64,000 bases of DNA, taken from contig CAZIZN010000023.1 in assembly GCA_964543795.1 (NCBI GenBank), positions 1 to 64,000 on the forward strand, read 5' to 3'. Shown here piece after piece: positions 8,551 to 16,069 of this stretch. Within the stretch, counting starts at the first letter, position 1. Every line of letters starts with the position of its first letter. Under the pieces are notes generated by a model that made no database searches, had not been told where the DNA came from, and saw only the letters and a program-made list of their open reading frames with translations. The stretch comes from JACKIC01 sp964543795. GTDB taxonomy: Bacteria > Planctomycetota > UBA1135 > UBA2386. The position numbers were made by a program, and so were the translations under genes.

Positions 8551-9830
8551 GGCGTCACCCCGCGTTCCGCGGCGACCTCGGCGAACGTGCGGCCGTCGCC
8601 GTCGAGCGTGGCCTGCAGCCCGGTCGCCTTTTCCCAGCGGCGGATCGCGACGTCGACGTAGGGCGGGCTGATCTCGATCGCGCGGCAACGGCGGCCGGTG
8701 CGTTCGGCAGCGATCAGCTGCGATCCCGACCCGGAGAACGGCTCGAGCACGACGTCGCCGACTCTCGTGTGCTTCTTGATGGGCCGCACGAAGAGCTCGA
8801 CGGGCTTCACCATGGGGTGCGCGACCCCTTCGCTCGTGCTGCGTGCGTTGCCGTCCCAGTCGCACTCCCACACCGAGTCGTGCTCGTGCACGCCGTCGTG
8901 GTCCGGCTTGTCACCCTGCCGCCAGCCCATCACGCACGGCTCGTGGCGAAAGTGCCAGTAGACGCGGCCGAACACCGGCGTCGGCTTGACCCAGATGATC
9001 TGCTGGTGATCGAGGATGCCCAGGTCGCGCCAGATGCGCTGGATGTCGCCGCAACGCTTGTGGGCGTGCCAGCAGTAGATCGCGCCCTTGGGCCCGAGCA
9101 CCTCGAGCACGTTGGTGAACACAGCGCGGAAGAACCCGTCGGCGTCCTGGATGTCGATCTCGCGGTAGGTGGCGGTCCAGTCCTTGCCGCTGTCGTTGGG
9201 GCGTTCGCCCGTGTAGTCGACGAGGTAGGGCGGGTCAGTCGCGACGAGCGCGGCCTTCTCGCTGGCCATGACGCGCAGCACGTCTTGGAGGTTGGTGGAG
9301 TCACCACAGAGCAGGCGGTGGTCGCCGAGGCACCACAGGTCGCCGAGCTTCGCTGCGGCAACGGTCGACGGTTCGTCGGGGCCGTCGTCGACGAGGTCCT
9401 TGTCGACCTCTTCCTGGTCGCGCAACTGCTGCACAAGCGCGTTGATGTCGTCCTCGGAGTAGCCGACGCCGTCGAGCGCGTCCTCGGCCTTCAGCGCCTC
9501 GAGCAGCTTGACCAGCTCCGCGTCGTTCCACTCGGCGAACTCGTGCGTGCGGTTGTCCGCGATCGAGAAGGCGATCGCCGCCAGGTCGTCGCCGTCGAAC
9601 CACCAGACCGGCACCTCGGTCATGCCGAGTTCTTGCGCGGCCTTCAGGCGTGTGTTGCCGGCGACGACCTCGCCGGTGCGGCGCGCGACGACCGGCTGCT
9701 GCCAGCCGAAGCGGCGCAGCGAGGCCGCGACGTGCGGCACGGCCGCGTCGTTGCGGCGAGGGTTGGTCGGGGAGCAGAACAGCCGGTCGATCGCGACGGT
9801 CTCGACGGGCGGGGATGTCTTCTTGGCCAA
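8547..9830 (-). CDS. ParB/Srx-domain DNA methyltransferase
   Basis: A 427-residue two-domain protein. Residues about 10-100 form a ParB/Srx-like nuclease-fold domain with the motif VVAGNTRLKAAQELG. Residues about 160-405 form an amino-methyltransferase (N6-adenine or N4-cytosine): motif IV is TDPPY (198-202), the motif X region is HPMVKPVEL (338-346), and the SAM-binding motif I is EPFSGSGS (363-370). Motif IV precedes motif I, as in the beta group. This fusion is common in phages and integrative elements, where it protects or marks element DNA without a cognate nuclease. No restriction endonuclease follows; instead two coupled unknown genes do. Confidence 0.9.
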   Translation of the reverse strand: MAKKTSPPVETVAIDRLFCSPTNPRRNDAAVPHVAASLRRFGWQQPVVARRTGEVVAGNTRLKAAQELGMTEVPVWWFDGDDLAAIAFSIADNRTHEFAEWNDAELVKLLEALKAEDALDGVGYSEDDINALVQQLRDQEEVDKDLVDDGPDEPSTVAAAKLGDLWCLGDHRLLCGDSTNLQDVLRVMASEKAALVATDPPYLVDYTGERPNDSGKDWTATYREIDIQDADGFFRAVFTNVLEVLGPKGAIYCWHAHKRCGDIQRIWRDLGILDHQQIIWVKPTPVFGRVYWHFRHEPCVMGWRQGDKPDHDGVHEHDSVWECDWDGNARSTSEGVAHPMVKPVELFVRPIKKHTRVGDVVLEPFSGSGSQLIAAERTGRRCRAIEISPPYVDVAIRRWEKATGLQATLDGDGRTFAEVAAERGVTP

Positions 9831-9904
9831 GCGGGCACCTCGGGTAGCGGGACTCTGAGCCGCTGGGAGGTGAACCTTGGACGGATGGCTCGACGGTGCA
9901 GAGT

Positions 9905-10042
9905 CTACGACGCCCGACCTGATGCGGCGAGGTGATCGCGCATCGCATCCAGCAGGTGCAGGCCCCGCGAGCCGCTGAACAGCCCCGTCGTTCGCAACAC
10001 ATGCCGCCCGGCCAGTCGCTTCAGCGGATCATCACGTAGCAA
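9905..10042 (-). CDS. Possible small ORF (45 aa) upstream of the methyltransferase
   Basis: A short frame starting with TTG at 10042 and ending at 9905. It is preceded on the minus strand by GAGGT about seven bases before the start. The 45-residue product (MLRDDPLKRLAGRHVLRTTG, then a helix LHLLDAMRDHLAASG) looks protein-like and has normal composition for this region. It ends 75 bases before the methyltransferase gene on the same strand and could be the first gene of that operon. Without comparison to relatives it remains tentative. Confidence 0.4.
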   Translation of the reverse strand: MLRDDPLKRLAGRHVLRTTGLFSGSRGLHLLDAMRDHLAASGRAS

Positions 10043-10198
10043 TCCGCGCTACCTCGGTTCCGCCATGCGAGCGACACCACGAACCTGCGGTTGGCAGTCC
10101 GCGCACGCCTTGTCGCGATCGACCTTGCGGCTGCGCAGTCACCTTGGAGAGCCGCTACGGAAGCGCGATCCTGACTGCCGAAGGCACACCGGGAATCC

Positions 10199-10480
10199 GT
10201 GCGCTTCAAGCCCTACCGCCAAGTGGTTGACCTGCTGTTCGCTCAGCTGCCGGAGGACGACGACGTCCTGCTGCTCATGATCGAGCGACCCGTTGGGTCC
10301 GACGGGATTCGGCGCATGACCGTGCGTGCGACGACCATCGGGCTGCTGGCGGAGAGCGACCGCGCGCGGTTCGCGATGTGGCCGGGCGGAGCGATGCTGA
10401 AGCACTGGCGTGGAGCCGTGGCCCCCAACGGGCAGCTCGAACTCGGCATCGCGTCGATCGACCACCCGCCCGCGACGTAG
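10199..10480 (+). CDS. Hypothetical small protein
   Basis: A 93-residue protein starting at GTG 10199. The sequence reads like a compact soluble alpha/beta fold (VVDLLFAQLPEDDDVLLLMIE, then RMTVRATTIGLLAESDRARFAMW). No family is recognised. The opposite strand is also open but yields a serine-rich, improbable protein, so I prefer this frame. It is divergently placed relative to the methyltransferase operon and convergent with the next small gene. Confidence 0.5.
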   Translation: MRFKPYRQVVDLLFAQLPEDDDVLLLMIERPVGSDGIRRMTVRATTIGLLAESDRARFAMWPGGAMLKHWRGAVAPNGQLELGIASIDHPPAT

Positions 10481-10566
10481 GCGACGTCGCATTCCCTTTG
10501 GAATGTGGCGAGCAACCGATGCCCTCTTGAGCCAGGGCCGATTCGATCGGCGCGTTCGCGAACCCT

Positions 10567-10866
10567 TCAGTTGAGGTCGGCGCCCGGCGGCGGCAACTCG
10601 GTGATGATCTGCCGCAGTTCGACGACGATCTCGTCGATCACGTCCTGCTCGGTGTCGGGCGAACCACCCAGGAAGGCCTGAGCATCCTCGTCTCGCATGG
10701 CATGGGCCAGCAGACCCTGGCGAACCACGGCGAACGGCATCCCGCCAGGCAGGGTCATGTACGCCTCGAACTCGTCCGGGTCCTCGTCGTCCGCCGGCCC
10801 CTCGATCTCGGAGTGCATTAGGCCGACCAGGCTCCTCACGATCAGCAGGGCGGTGCGCCGGTCCAT
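10567..10866 (-). CDS. Hypothetical acidic small protein
   Basis: A 99-residue acidic, soluble protein. It begins with a hydrophobic helix (MDRRTALLIVRSLVGLMHSE), followed by an acidic patch (EGPADDEDPDEFEAYM) and a C-terminal amphipathic helix rich in Asp, Glu and Ile. No motif is recognised. Small acidic proteins in phage-like islands may mimic DNA or act as antitoxins or anti-restriction factors; that is only a possibility. It is transcribed divergently from the HTH gene that follows. Confidence 0.5.
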   Translation of the reverse strand: MDRRTALLIVRSLVGLMHSEIEGPADDEDPDEFEAYMTLPGGMPFAVVRQGLLAHAMRDEDAQAFLGGSPDTEQDVIDEIVVELRQIITELPPPGADLN

Positions 10867-10988
10867 TCGGACGGCTTACCACCATGCGCGGGAGCCGACA
10901 ACGCGGGGGATCGGACGCCCGGCCGGATCAACCGCCCGGGCGGCCGGCGGATCCCGGCTGCTCGGTCCCGCGTAGGATGCGTCACCCC

Positions 10989-11435
10989 ATGGCAGGACGA
11001 CCGAAGGGCAGTGCGGACGTGACCGCGGTGGAGGCGAAGAAGATCCGCCAGCTCTTCCGCAACGGCATGCGAGTCGCCGAGATCGCGCAGACCGTCGGAC
11101 GCTGCGAATCCGTGGTCTACCGCCTCACCCGCAAGATGAAGCGCAGGAAGCCGCCGCCACCGAAAGGCCGGCACGCCGAGCGCAACGACCACATCCTGCG
11201 GCTCGTCGAGGAGGGGATGTCGCGGGCCGATGTCGGCCGGCGCATGGAGATGACCGCAACGCACGTCTCCTACATCGTGATCCGGCACCCCCACATCGAG
11301 TGGCTTCTGCGCGTGCGCAAGATCAAGCCGGCAACGGTCGCGGCGCGCTACCGGCTCGAGCTGTCGAGCTGCCTGCGGATCGCGCAGGGGAAGAGCGGGA
11401 GCGAGGTCGAGCGCACGCGGTCGGGGTCGTGGTGA
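10989..11435 (+). CDS. Helix-turn-helix DNA-binding protein
   Basis: A 148-residue very basic protein. Two helix-turn-helix-like segments are visible: IRQLFRNGMRVAEIAQTVGR followed by CESVVYRL, and ILRLVEEGMSRADVGRRMEM followed by TATHVSYIVI. They are joined by a basic linker (RKMKRRKPPPPKGR). The layout resembles resolvase- or transposase-type DNA-binding domains or an element-encoded regulator. I start at ATG 10989 (MAGRPKGS); the frame is open further upstream to 10884, but that part is proline- and arginine-rich noise. No catalytic domain follows, so a regulatory role is most likely. Confidence 0.65.
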   Translation: MAGRPKGSADVTAVEAKKIRQLFRNGMRVAEIAQTVGRCESVVYRLTRKMKRRKPPPPKGRHAERNDHILRLVEEGMSRADVGRRMEMTATHVSYIVIRHPHIEWLLRVRKIKPATVAARYRLELSSCLRIAQGKSGSEVERTRSGSW

Positions 11436-11507
11436 GCGTCTGCAGATGGCTGCGGCTCTGCACTCTGCACGCGCTCTTCGGCGGCGATGTTCCACGAACC
11501 CTTCCGC

Positions 11508-11744
11508 CTACCCGCCGAGTCGCACAACCTCGAGCGCGATGAGGACCAGAAAGACCAAAGCCCCGAAGAGCACTTGCGCAAGGCCAAGCCCGATCCCGAA
11601 ACGGAAGCCATCTCCGACGGTGAGCGTCTGCGGCGGCGGTTCGCGCTGCGTTGAAGGCTTGGTCGGAACCGTGCCGAGCTCTGGCCTTGGCCTTGGCCGG
11701 TAGCCGACCTGGTCTGGCACCGGGTTGTCGAAGTCATCCTCCAT
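11508..11744 (-). CDS. Small C-tail membrane protein
   Basis: A 78-residue protein. The first 50 residues are polar and proline-rich (MEDDFDNPVPDQVGYRPRPR). They are followed by a single C-terminal hydrophobic helix of about 25 residues (GLAQVLFGALVFLVLIALEV). This is a tail-anchored layout. The function is unknown. I choose ATG 11744, since the longer frame to 11849 has no plausible N-terminus and runs against the next gene's end. Confidence 0.5.
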   Translation of the reverse strand: MEDDFDNPVPDQVGYRPRPRPELGTVPTKPSTQREPPPQTLTVGDGFRFGIGLGLAQVLFGALVFLVLIALEVVRLGG

Positions 11745-11845
11745 CGGTTGTCCAGGGTAGACGTTAGATCCCCGCTCGGGCAAGGAAGCGCGAATCCGCC
11801 AAGGGCTTCTGCGCCGCAGCGCGGCACTGGGACCGACCGTCCAAC

Positions 11846-12433
11846 TCACCCGCGAACGGCTTGTCTACCACGCACTCGCCGGCCGTGCAGCCGCAGCTGC
11901 GTCCCGGGCAGCGTCACGGCGTCGAGCCCCATCTCGCAACCGAACAGCAACGCCGTCGAGAGCACCGTCCACTCGCGACCGCGCGACGTCTCGACCCTGG
12001 TGCAGGAGAACACGGCGACGCCACCGGGGACGGACACCGCACGCAGTTCGCGCTCGCCGACCGTCGCGAGCCGCTCGGCCGGCTCCAGCGCCAGCCGCGC
12101 CTCGGCGAACTGGGCCTCGCACCGGTGCCCACCGCGCCGGCGGGGCATGGCCGCGTAGACCGCGATCGTGCCGACCTCGGCGTTGCCCTCGGCGAGCACG
12201 TCAGCGCGGCAGCGGGCCACGACGAGGGTCTCATCCGAGGCGGCCAACCCAAGGGCCAGCGCGGCCAGGGCGTCGAGCCCGGCGAGGTGGGCGAAGCTCG
12301 CGTCGAACGCCAGCGCCGGCTCTGCCGCCGTGAAGGCAAGCTGCAGCCGCCCGCGGCCGGCAGTGCCCCGGCCCACGATCCGGACCGGGTGCCCGTTGGC
12401 GCAGCCCGACAGCGTGTAGTCGACCTTGGTCAC
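11846..12433 (-). CDS. Hypothetical protein
   Basis: A 195-residue protein of unknown family, soluble and rich in Ala, Arg and Val, with what looks like a beta-rich fold (LQLAFTAAEPALAFDASF, ERELRAVSVPGGVAVFSC). Several cysteines (Cys11, Cys75, Cys104, Cys143) are scattered without a metal-site pattern. It follows directly downstream of a truncated XRE-regulator fragment on the same strand. No function can be assigned. Confidence 0.5.
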   Translation of the reverse strand: MTKVDYTLSGCANGHPVRIVGRGTAGRGRLQLAFTAAEPALAFDASFAHLAGLDALAALALGLAASDETLVVARCRADVLAEGNAEVGTIAVYAAMPRRRGGHRCEAQFAEARLALEPAERLATVGERELRAVSVPGGVAVFSCTRVETSRGREWTVLSTALLFGCEMGLDAVTLPGTQLRLHGRRVRGRQAVRG

Positions 12434-12470
12434 GCCCGCATGCTGGCTCAGCTCGGTCGAGCAGATCCAG

Positions 12471-12551
12471 CTACTTCCGGGTGCGTTCCGCTGCCCGCAG
12501 TAGCCCTGCGGGGGTCGTGCCGAGTGCCCCGGTGAGACGCAGCAGGGTGGC
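12471..12551 (-). pseudogene. Truncated C-terminal copy of the XRE regulator
   Basis: Read on the minus strand, this short stretch encodes ATLLRLTGALGTTPAGLLRAAER and a stop. That closely matches the C-terminus of the XRE-family regulator at 13501-13782 (ATLLRITGVLGTTPAGLLRAAER). The N-terminal helix-turn-helix is absent; upstream of 12552 the similarity stops. The DNA is similar but not identical, so this is an older partial duplication or the remnant of a related regulator, not a recent copy. Confidence 0.65.
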
Positions 12552-12580
12552 AGCCGGGCATGGTCTTCACCGCGAGGAGG

Positions 12581-13261
12581 CTACCGCTGTCCTGGTTGAG
12601 GTCCGCCATACCTGCGCCACCGGGTCCAGGCATCCGCGTCCCTCTTGCGGACCATCAAACGGCACGCGTGCCGTTCGTTGGCAAGCTCGCGCCACCGTCG
12701 CTCGGACGCTTGCATGTTCGCAAACTCCTCGGCAATCCACTTCCAGGAGCTGTTTGGGTCCGGACCGATGAGGGTCCACAGCTCCGAGCGCCGCTTCATC
12801 AACTCCTCGGCCTTTCGTCGGCCGAAGATGGCGTCTCCTTCCTGCTTTGCTTCAAACACCCCGCGCCAGTCTCCCGGAGGGTTGTCGAGGAACAGTTCGT
12901 TGTGATGCTGTTCATCCAGGGCATCGGCGCGTCTGCGGAATCCCTGCAGGAGGTCGTCCATCAGGTCCTTCTCCCGCAGGTAATCATCGCCGCTCAGCCT
13001 TCGACCGTTTCGTCTGCGCGCTCGCTCGATGAGAGCTTCCGCAGTGTGGGCAGATGCAACGGGGTCGTCGCTTGATTCCGCATCCTGCGGCGCGCCGTCC
13101 GCCGTTGCGGCTGGGGCCTGCTCCAACAGCCGCGGGGCGAGGAATGATGCCGCCAAGAGGCCAAGGGCGGTTCCCGACCAGAGGAGGATGGTGTTGCGTC
13201 TAGATCGCACGCGCCTCTTGGCCAGCAACGTGGCAACGCGGGTCTGCTGAGTACCTGGCAT
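12581..13261 (-). CDS. Hypothetical membrane-anchored protein
   Basis: A 226-residue protein starting at ATG 13261, preceded by GGGAGG on the minus strand at a suitable distance. Residues about 22-45 form one hydrophobic helix after a basic stretch (KRRVRSRRNTILLWSG, TALGLLAASFLAP), so it is anchored with the rest outside or in the cytoplasm. The remainder is highly charged and helical (RRRADALDEQHHNELFLDN, EEFANMQASERRWRELANER). No family is recognised. It lies just downstream of the XRE regulator, with a dyad matching the regulator's own operator 73-86 bases upstream of its start, so it is probably controlled by that regulator. Confidence 0.6.
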   Translation of the reverse strand: MPGTQQTRVATLLAKRRVRSRRNTILLWSGTALGLLAASFLAPRLLEQAPAATADGAPQDAESSDDPVASAHTAEALIERARRRNGRRLSGDDYLREKDLMDDLLQGFRRRADALDEQHHNELFLDNPPGDWRGVFEAKQEGDAIFGRRKAEELMKRRSELWTLIGPDPNSSWKWIAEEFANMQASERRWRELANERHACRLMVRKRDADAWTRWRRYGGPQPGQR

Positions 13262-13333
13262 GGTGAAGCGCCTCCCGTGCGCTGCGGTCGGCACACTCCT
13301 GTTGTCGCCAGACGTTGAACGGGAAGCCTGGAC

Positions 13334-13347
13334 GTGACTTATAGTCC
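13334..13347. promoter_or_regulatory. Putative XRE operator, copy 1
   Basis: GTGACTTATAGTCC, a pseudo-palindrome of half-sites GACT and AGTC with a three-base spacer. It is the exact reverse complement of the 14 bases at 13783-13796. It lies upstream of the minus-strand gene starting at 13261. TTATAGT within it could double as a -10 element, which would make binding repressive. Confidence 0.55.
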
Positions 13348-13500
13348 ATGGTTAGCGATGCCGGGAAGCCGATGGCGTCAACGCCGAACAATGTCTCATC
13401 GGCCTCGCGGCCCCTCGAGCACGGCGACCGGGCCGAGCGCGGCCACGGCACGGGCAAAGGCATGGGCAGGGAGGACCTCGGCGTCGCCGGAGACGCCCAG

Positions 13501-13782
13501 TTACTTCGCAGCGCGTTCTGCGGCCCGCAGCAACCCGGCAGGTGTCGTGCCGAGCACGCCCGTGATGCGCAGCAGCGTGGCCACCGTCACGTTCCGGCGC
13601 CCACGCTCGATGCCGCTCACGTAGGTTCGATCGAGCTCGACCTCGAACGCGAACTGCTCCTGGGACATCCCGAGCCGCTGGCGCTGGCGCCGCAGGGCAT
13701 GGCCCAGAGCGGCAAGGTAGGCAGCGGATCCGGCGGGCTCACGCACGCGGGAACGGTCCCGCCGTGCAGACTGGAGGACCAC
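13501..13782 (-). CDS. XRE-family (Cro/CI-type) transcriptional regulator
   Basis: A 93-residue protein with a standard helix-turn-helix: LGHALRRQRQRLGMSQEQFA, then FEVELDRTYVSGIERGRRN, which is the typical Q-x3-A / S-x-x-E-x-G-R pattern. A C-terminal helix GTTPAGLLRAAER follows. The GTG start at 13782 sits directly next to the putative operator, so either the message is nearly leaderless or translation begins at a later GTG. A partner copy of the operator lies before the downstream membrane-protein gene, suggesting control of both. A truncated second copy of the C-terminus lies at 12471-12551. Confidence 0.8.
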   Translation of the reverse strand: MVLQSARRDRSRVREPAGSAAYLAALGHALRRQRQRLGMSQEQFAFEVELDRTYVSGIERGRRNVTVATLLRITGVLGTTPAGLLRAAERAAK

Positions 13783-13796
13783 GGACTATAAGTCAC
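13783..13796. promoter_or_regulatory. Putative XRE operator, copy 2
   Basis: GGACTATAAGTCAC lies immediately upstream of the regulator's GTG start and is the exact reverse complement of the 14 bases at 13334-13347. It probably overlaps the regulator's own promoter (autoregulation) and may also affect the divergent gene at 13874. Confidence 0.55.
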
Positions 13797-13873
13797 AGTG
13801 TAGACTTGCCGCCGCTGGCAAGCCGTGGGTAGGAAAGTCCTCGCGCTGCCCTCATCGGGACCGGAGCTTGACC

Positions 13874-15256
13874 ATGACCTCGCGCACTCATCTCGCTCTC
13901 CTGCTCGCTCTCACAGCGGCGGCCCTGCCGATGACGGCTCAGCATCTCCCACAGGGGACTGAGGACCCCGTGGTGAAGGCTCTTCGCCGCCTACTCAACG
14001 TGGAGCCCTCGGCACCCCCGGGCGAGTTCAGCGCGCGGGCAACTGCTGTGGCTGCGGCCATGGGAGATCGGCCGCAGGCGGAGGCCATTCGGTCTGCGAC
14101 CGGCATGCTGGCCAGCATCTCTGGCTGGGGTGGCATCACCCCAGAACAGGCTGATGCGTTGACCCAGGCGATCAAGGAGCACCGCAACCATCCGTCGCCC
14201 GAACTGCTCCTGCCCATCATCCTGATGCTGGAACGCGTGGCGGGCGATCGCTTGGAGCTGCTGCTGACTCTGGCCGAGACGTTCGGTGCCACGTCGTGCA
14301 TTCGTGACGTCGATCGTGCTCGCAATGCCCTGCGCCGGTTGGTCGACTTGCTGCCTGAGGACTTCGACGCCTTTGATCGGTCGGGCGATCAGGTCCGCGC
14401 CTTCCTAAAGTTCCTCGGCATGGAGGACGCAGGGTGGTCCGGAGTGCGAGCCCTGCGCGCGTACCTGGGGTTGCTTGAGAAGGATGGCGGGACGATCGCG
14501 CTTGTCCCCCGGCTCGGCGCCGAGGACATCCTCGCGCTTCGGTTGATCGAGAACCTGGTCGAGGCGAGGCGGCGTGGCAATCAGGCCGCATCCGTCGACC
14601 TGCTGGAGCAGTTGCGCAAGCTGCAGCCGCAGAATTCGGCGTACCAGCTCCTGCTGGCTGAGACCTTCGCGTCGGTAGGGCCAGCGTGGAACTACGAGAA
14701 GGCCAGGGAGTGCCTACAGCAGTTCCTCGCCGGCACGGATCCTGACGCGACCGAATCGCTCGCCCGCGGCCGATGGGCGGGCTTCGCACACCTCCGAATC
14801 ACCCTGGAGATGTTGGAGTGGGGCAGCTTGCCCGGGCAGCCAGGTCGAAACGCGCCGACGGAACGTCTGCGAGCGTACGCAACTGAGCTCCTCCCTCGCA
14901 TCAAGACGCCCATCGTGGATCGACTTGCCATCAGCCCAGACGCCGACGAGTTGGAGAAGCTGTCGAAGCTCCTGCGGCGCCGCGAGGAGGAGCACGACAA
15001 GGACCATGCCAAGAAGAAGGACGCCTTCGAACGCGCGCAGGAACGGTGCAATCGGGCCGAGCAGGCCTTCAGGTCCGCAGGCTCCGAGTCACGTCAGTTC
15101 CAACAGAGGCGCTCTGACCTCTACGCGAGCTGGATGGACGCGAAGAGGGCGCTCGAACGCTCGCAGGCCGCTCTGAAGAGCGCGGCGGATCGTCTCGCCC
15201 AGAACCAACAACGCCTCAAGGCCTACGAGGATCGCCTGCAGCGATTCGACCGGTGA
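13874..15256 (+). CDS. Secreted helical protein, possible TPR-like, coiled-coil C-terminus
   Basis: A 460-residue protein with a signal peptide at residues 1-22 (THLALLLALTAAALPMTAQ). The central part is helical, with TPR-like stretches (VDLLEQLRKLQPQNSAYQLL, YEKARECLQQFLAGTDPD). The last 90 residues are highly charged and likely a coiled coil (EKLSKLLRRREEEHDKDHAK, then ALERSQAALKSAADRLAQ). ATG 13874 with GGAG at 13863-13866 is preferred over the in-frame TTG 13868. The function is unknown. An exported protein of this size inside an integrative element could act at the cell envelope, for example in exclusion, but this is speculation. Confidence 0.65.
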   Translation: MTSRTHLALLLALTAAALPMTAQHLPQGTEDPVVKALRRLLNVEPSAPPGEFSARATAVAAAMGDRPQAEAIRSATGMLASISGWGGITPEQADALTQAIKEHRNHPSPELLLPIILMLERVAGDRLELLLTLAETFGATSCIRDVDRARNALRRLVDLLPEDFDAFDRSGDQVRAFLKFLGMEDAGWSGVRALRAYLGLLEKDGGTIALVPRLGAEDILALRLIENLVEARRRGNQAASVDLLEQLRKLQPQNSAYQLLLAETFASVGPAWNYEKARECLQQFLAGTDPDATESLARGRWAGFAHLRITLEMLEWGSLPGQPGRNAPTERLRAYATELLPRIKTPIVDRLAISPDADELEKLSKLLRRREEEHDKDHAKKKDAFERAQERCNRAEQAFRSAGSESRQFQQRRSDLYASWMDAKRALERSQAALKSAADRLAQNQQRLKAYEDRLQRFDR

Positions 15257-15354
15257 CCCGGCCTGCAGGTCGCTGGGCCGCCAAGGGGGCAGCAGCGCAC
15301 GGGCGAGGGTGTCCGAGGGGCGTCAACCAGCGCCAGCGGCGTTGCGTTCGCCGC

Positions 15355-15597
15355 CTACGCGTTCCCGTCGAGGCCAGCCTCGGTGCCGTCGGCGAGCCAC
15401 ACGCGCCCGTTGTAGCTGACCGTCGCGACGACCTTCTTCGTGGCGCCGTCGACGACCGCGCCGCCGCGCCACTCGCTAGCGCCGAAGTCGTGCTCTTCGA
15501 TGCACGCGCGGCACACCCGCGAGGCCGCGGCGAGGTCCGCGACCTCGCGCCACTCGGTGCGCAGCCCGACGCCCGCGAGCCTGACCCGCAGCTTCAC
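15355..15597 (-). CDS. Hypothetical small protein, coupled
   Basis: An 80-residue protein starting at GTG 15597, which overlaps the upstream stop as GTGA. The sequence (KLRVRLAGVGLRTEWREVAD, then VCRACIEEHDFGASEW and a beta-rich tail VVATVSYNGRVWLADG) is compact, with a C-x-x-C that could bind metal or be redox-active. The family is unknown. The exact overlap with its neighbour supports translation of both. Confidence 0.55.
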   Translation of the reverse strand: MKLRVRLAGVGLRTEWREVADLAAASRVCRACIEEHDFGASEWRGGAVVDGATKKVVATVSYNGRVWLADGTEAGLDGNA

Positions 15598-15854
15598 GAC
15601 CGCGCCTCCGCGCCGGACACGATGCGCCGGCAGTCCGCGATCGTGTGCTCTTCCAGCGCCTTGCCTTCCTCGCAGCCGAAGACGCGGGCGATGCCCCGGT
15701 CGCGGCCCCAGAAGTCGTCGGCCTTCTCCGCCGCGGTGCGACAGAACTCGAGCCAGGATGCGGCGTCGAAGGTGCAGACGAGGCCATCGTTGCGGATGAG
15801 GACGCCCTGGATCCGGCAGCGGCGCGTGAGGTTCTCTCGGTCGGTAGTGGTCAT
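15594..15854 (-). CDS. Hypothetical small protein, coupled
   Basis: An 86-residue protein beginning MTTTDRENLTRRCRIQGVLI. Its stop overlaps the start of the next gene as GTGA. It contains four cysteines, among them CTFDAASWLEFC and FGCEEGKALEEHTIADC, which might form a small metal site. The family is unknown. It is divergent from the tyrosine recombinase at 16070; the 215 bases between them hold a short perfect hairpin (TGCCGCA-GGAAA-TGCGGCA, 15971-15989) and probably both promoters. Confidence 0.55.
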   Translation of the reverse strand: MTTTDRENLTRRCRIQGVLIRNDGLVCTFDAASWLEFCRTAAEKADDFWGRDRGIARVFGCEEGKALEEHTIADCRRIVSGAEARS

Positions 15855-16069
15855 CGGTTCGCGTTCCTTGCCCGCCGTCGCCGGCCGCGGGCCTGCCGTG
15901 GAACCGCCGATCAGGGCTCAGGTTCGGCCACAGCTCAAGGCCCGAGGGGGCGGCAAGGCGAACAGTCGCATGCCGCAGGAAATGCGGCAGGCGGACCACT
16001 TCCTGCACCGGCGGGAGTCGACGGAATGCGACTTGATGCCCTCGGCCAGACCATGGCTCAGTCGCGGAC

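Noticed and set aside
8193..9935. 580-codon plus-strand frame over the methyltransferase
   Set aside because: It is an antisense shadow; the methyltransferase motifs are on the minus strand.
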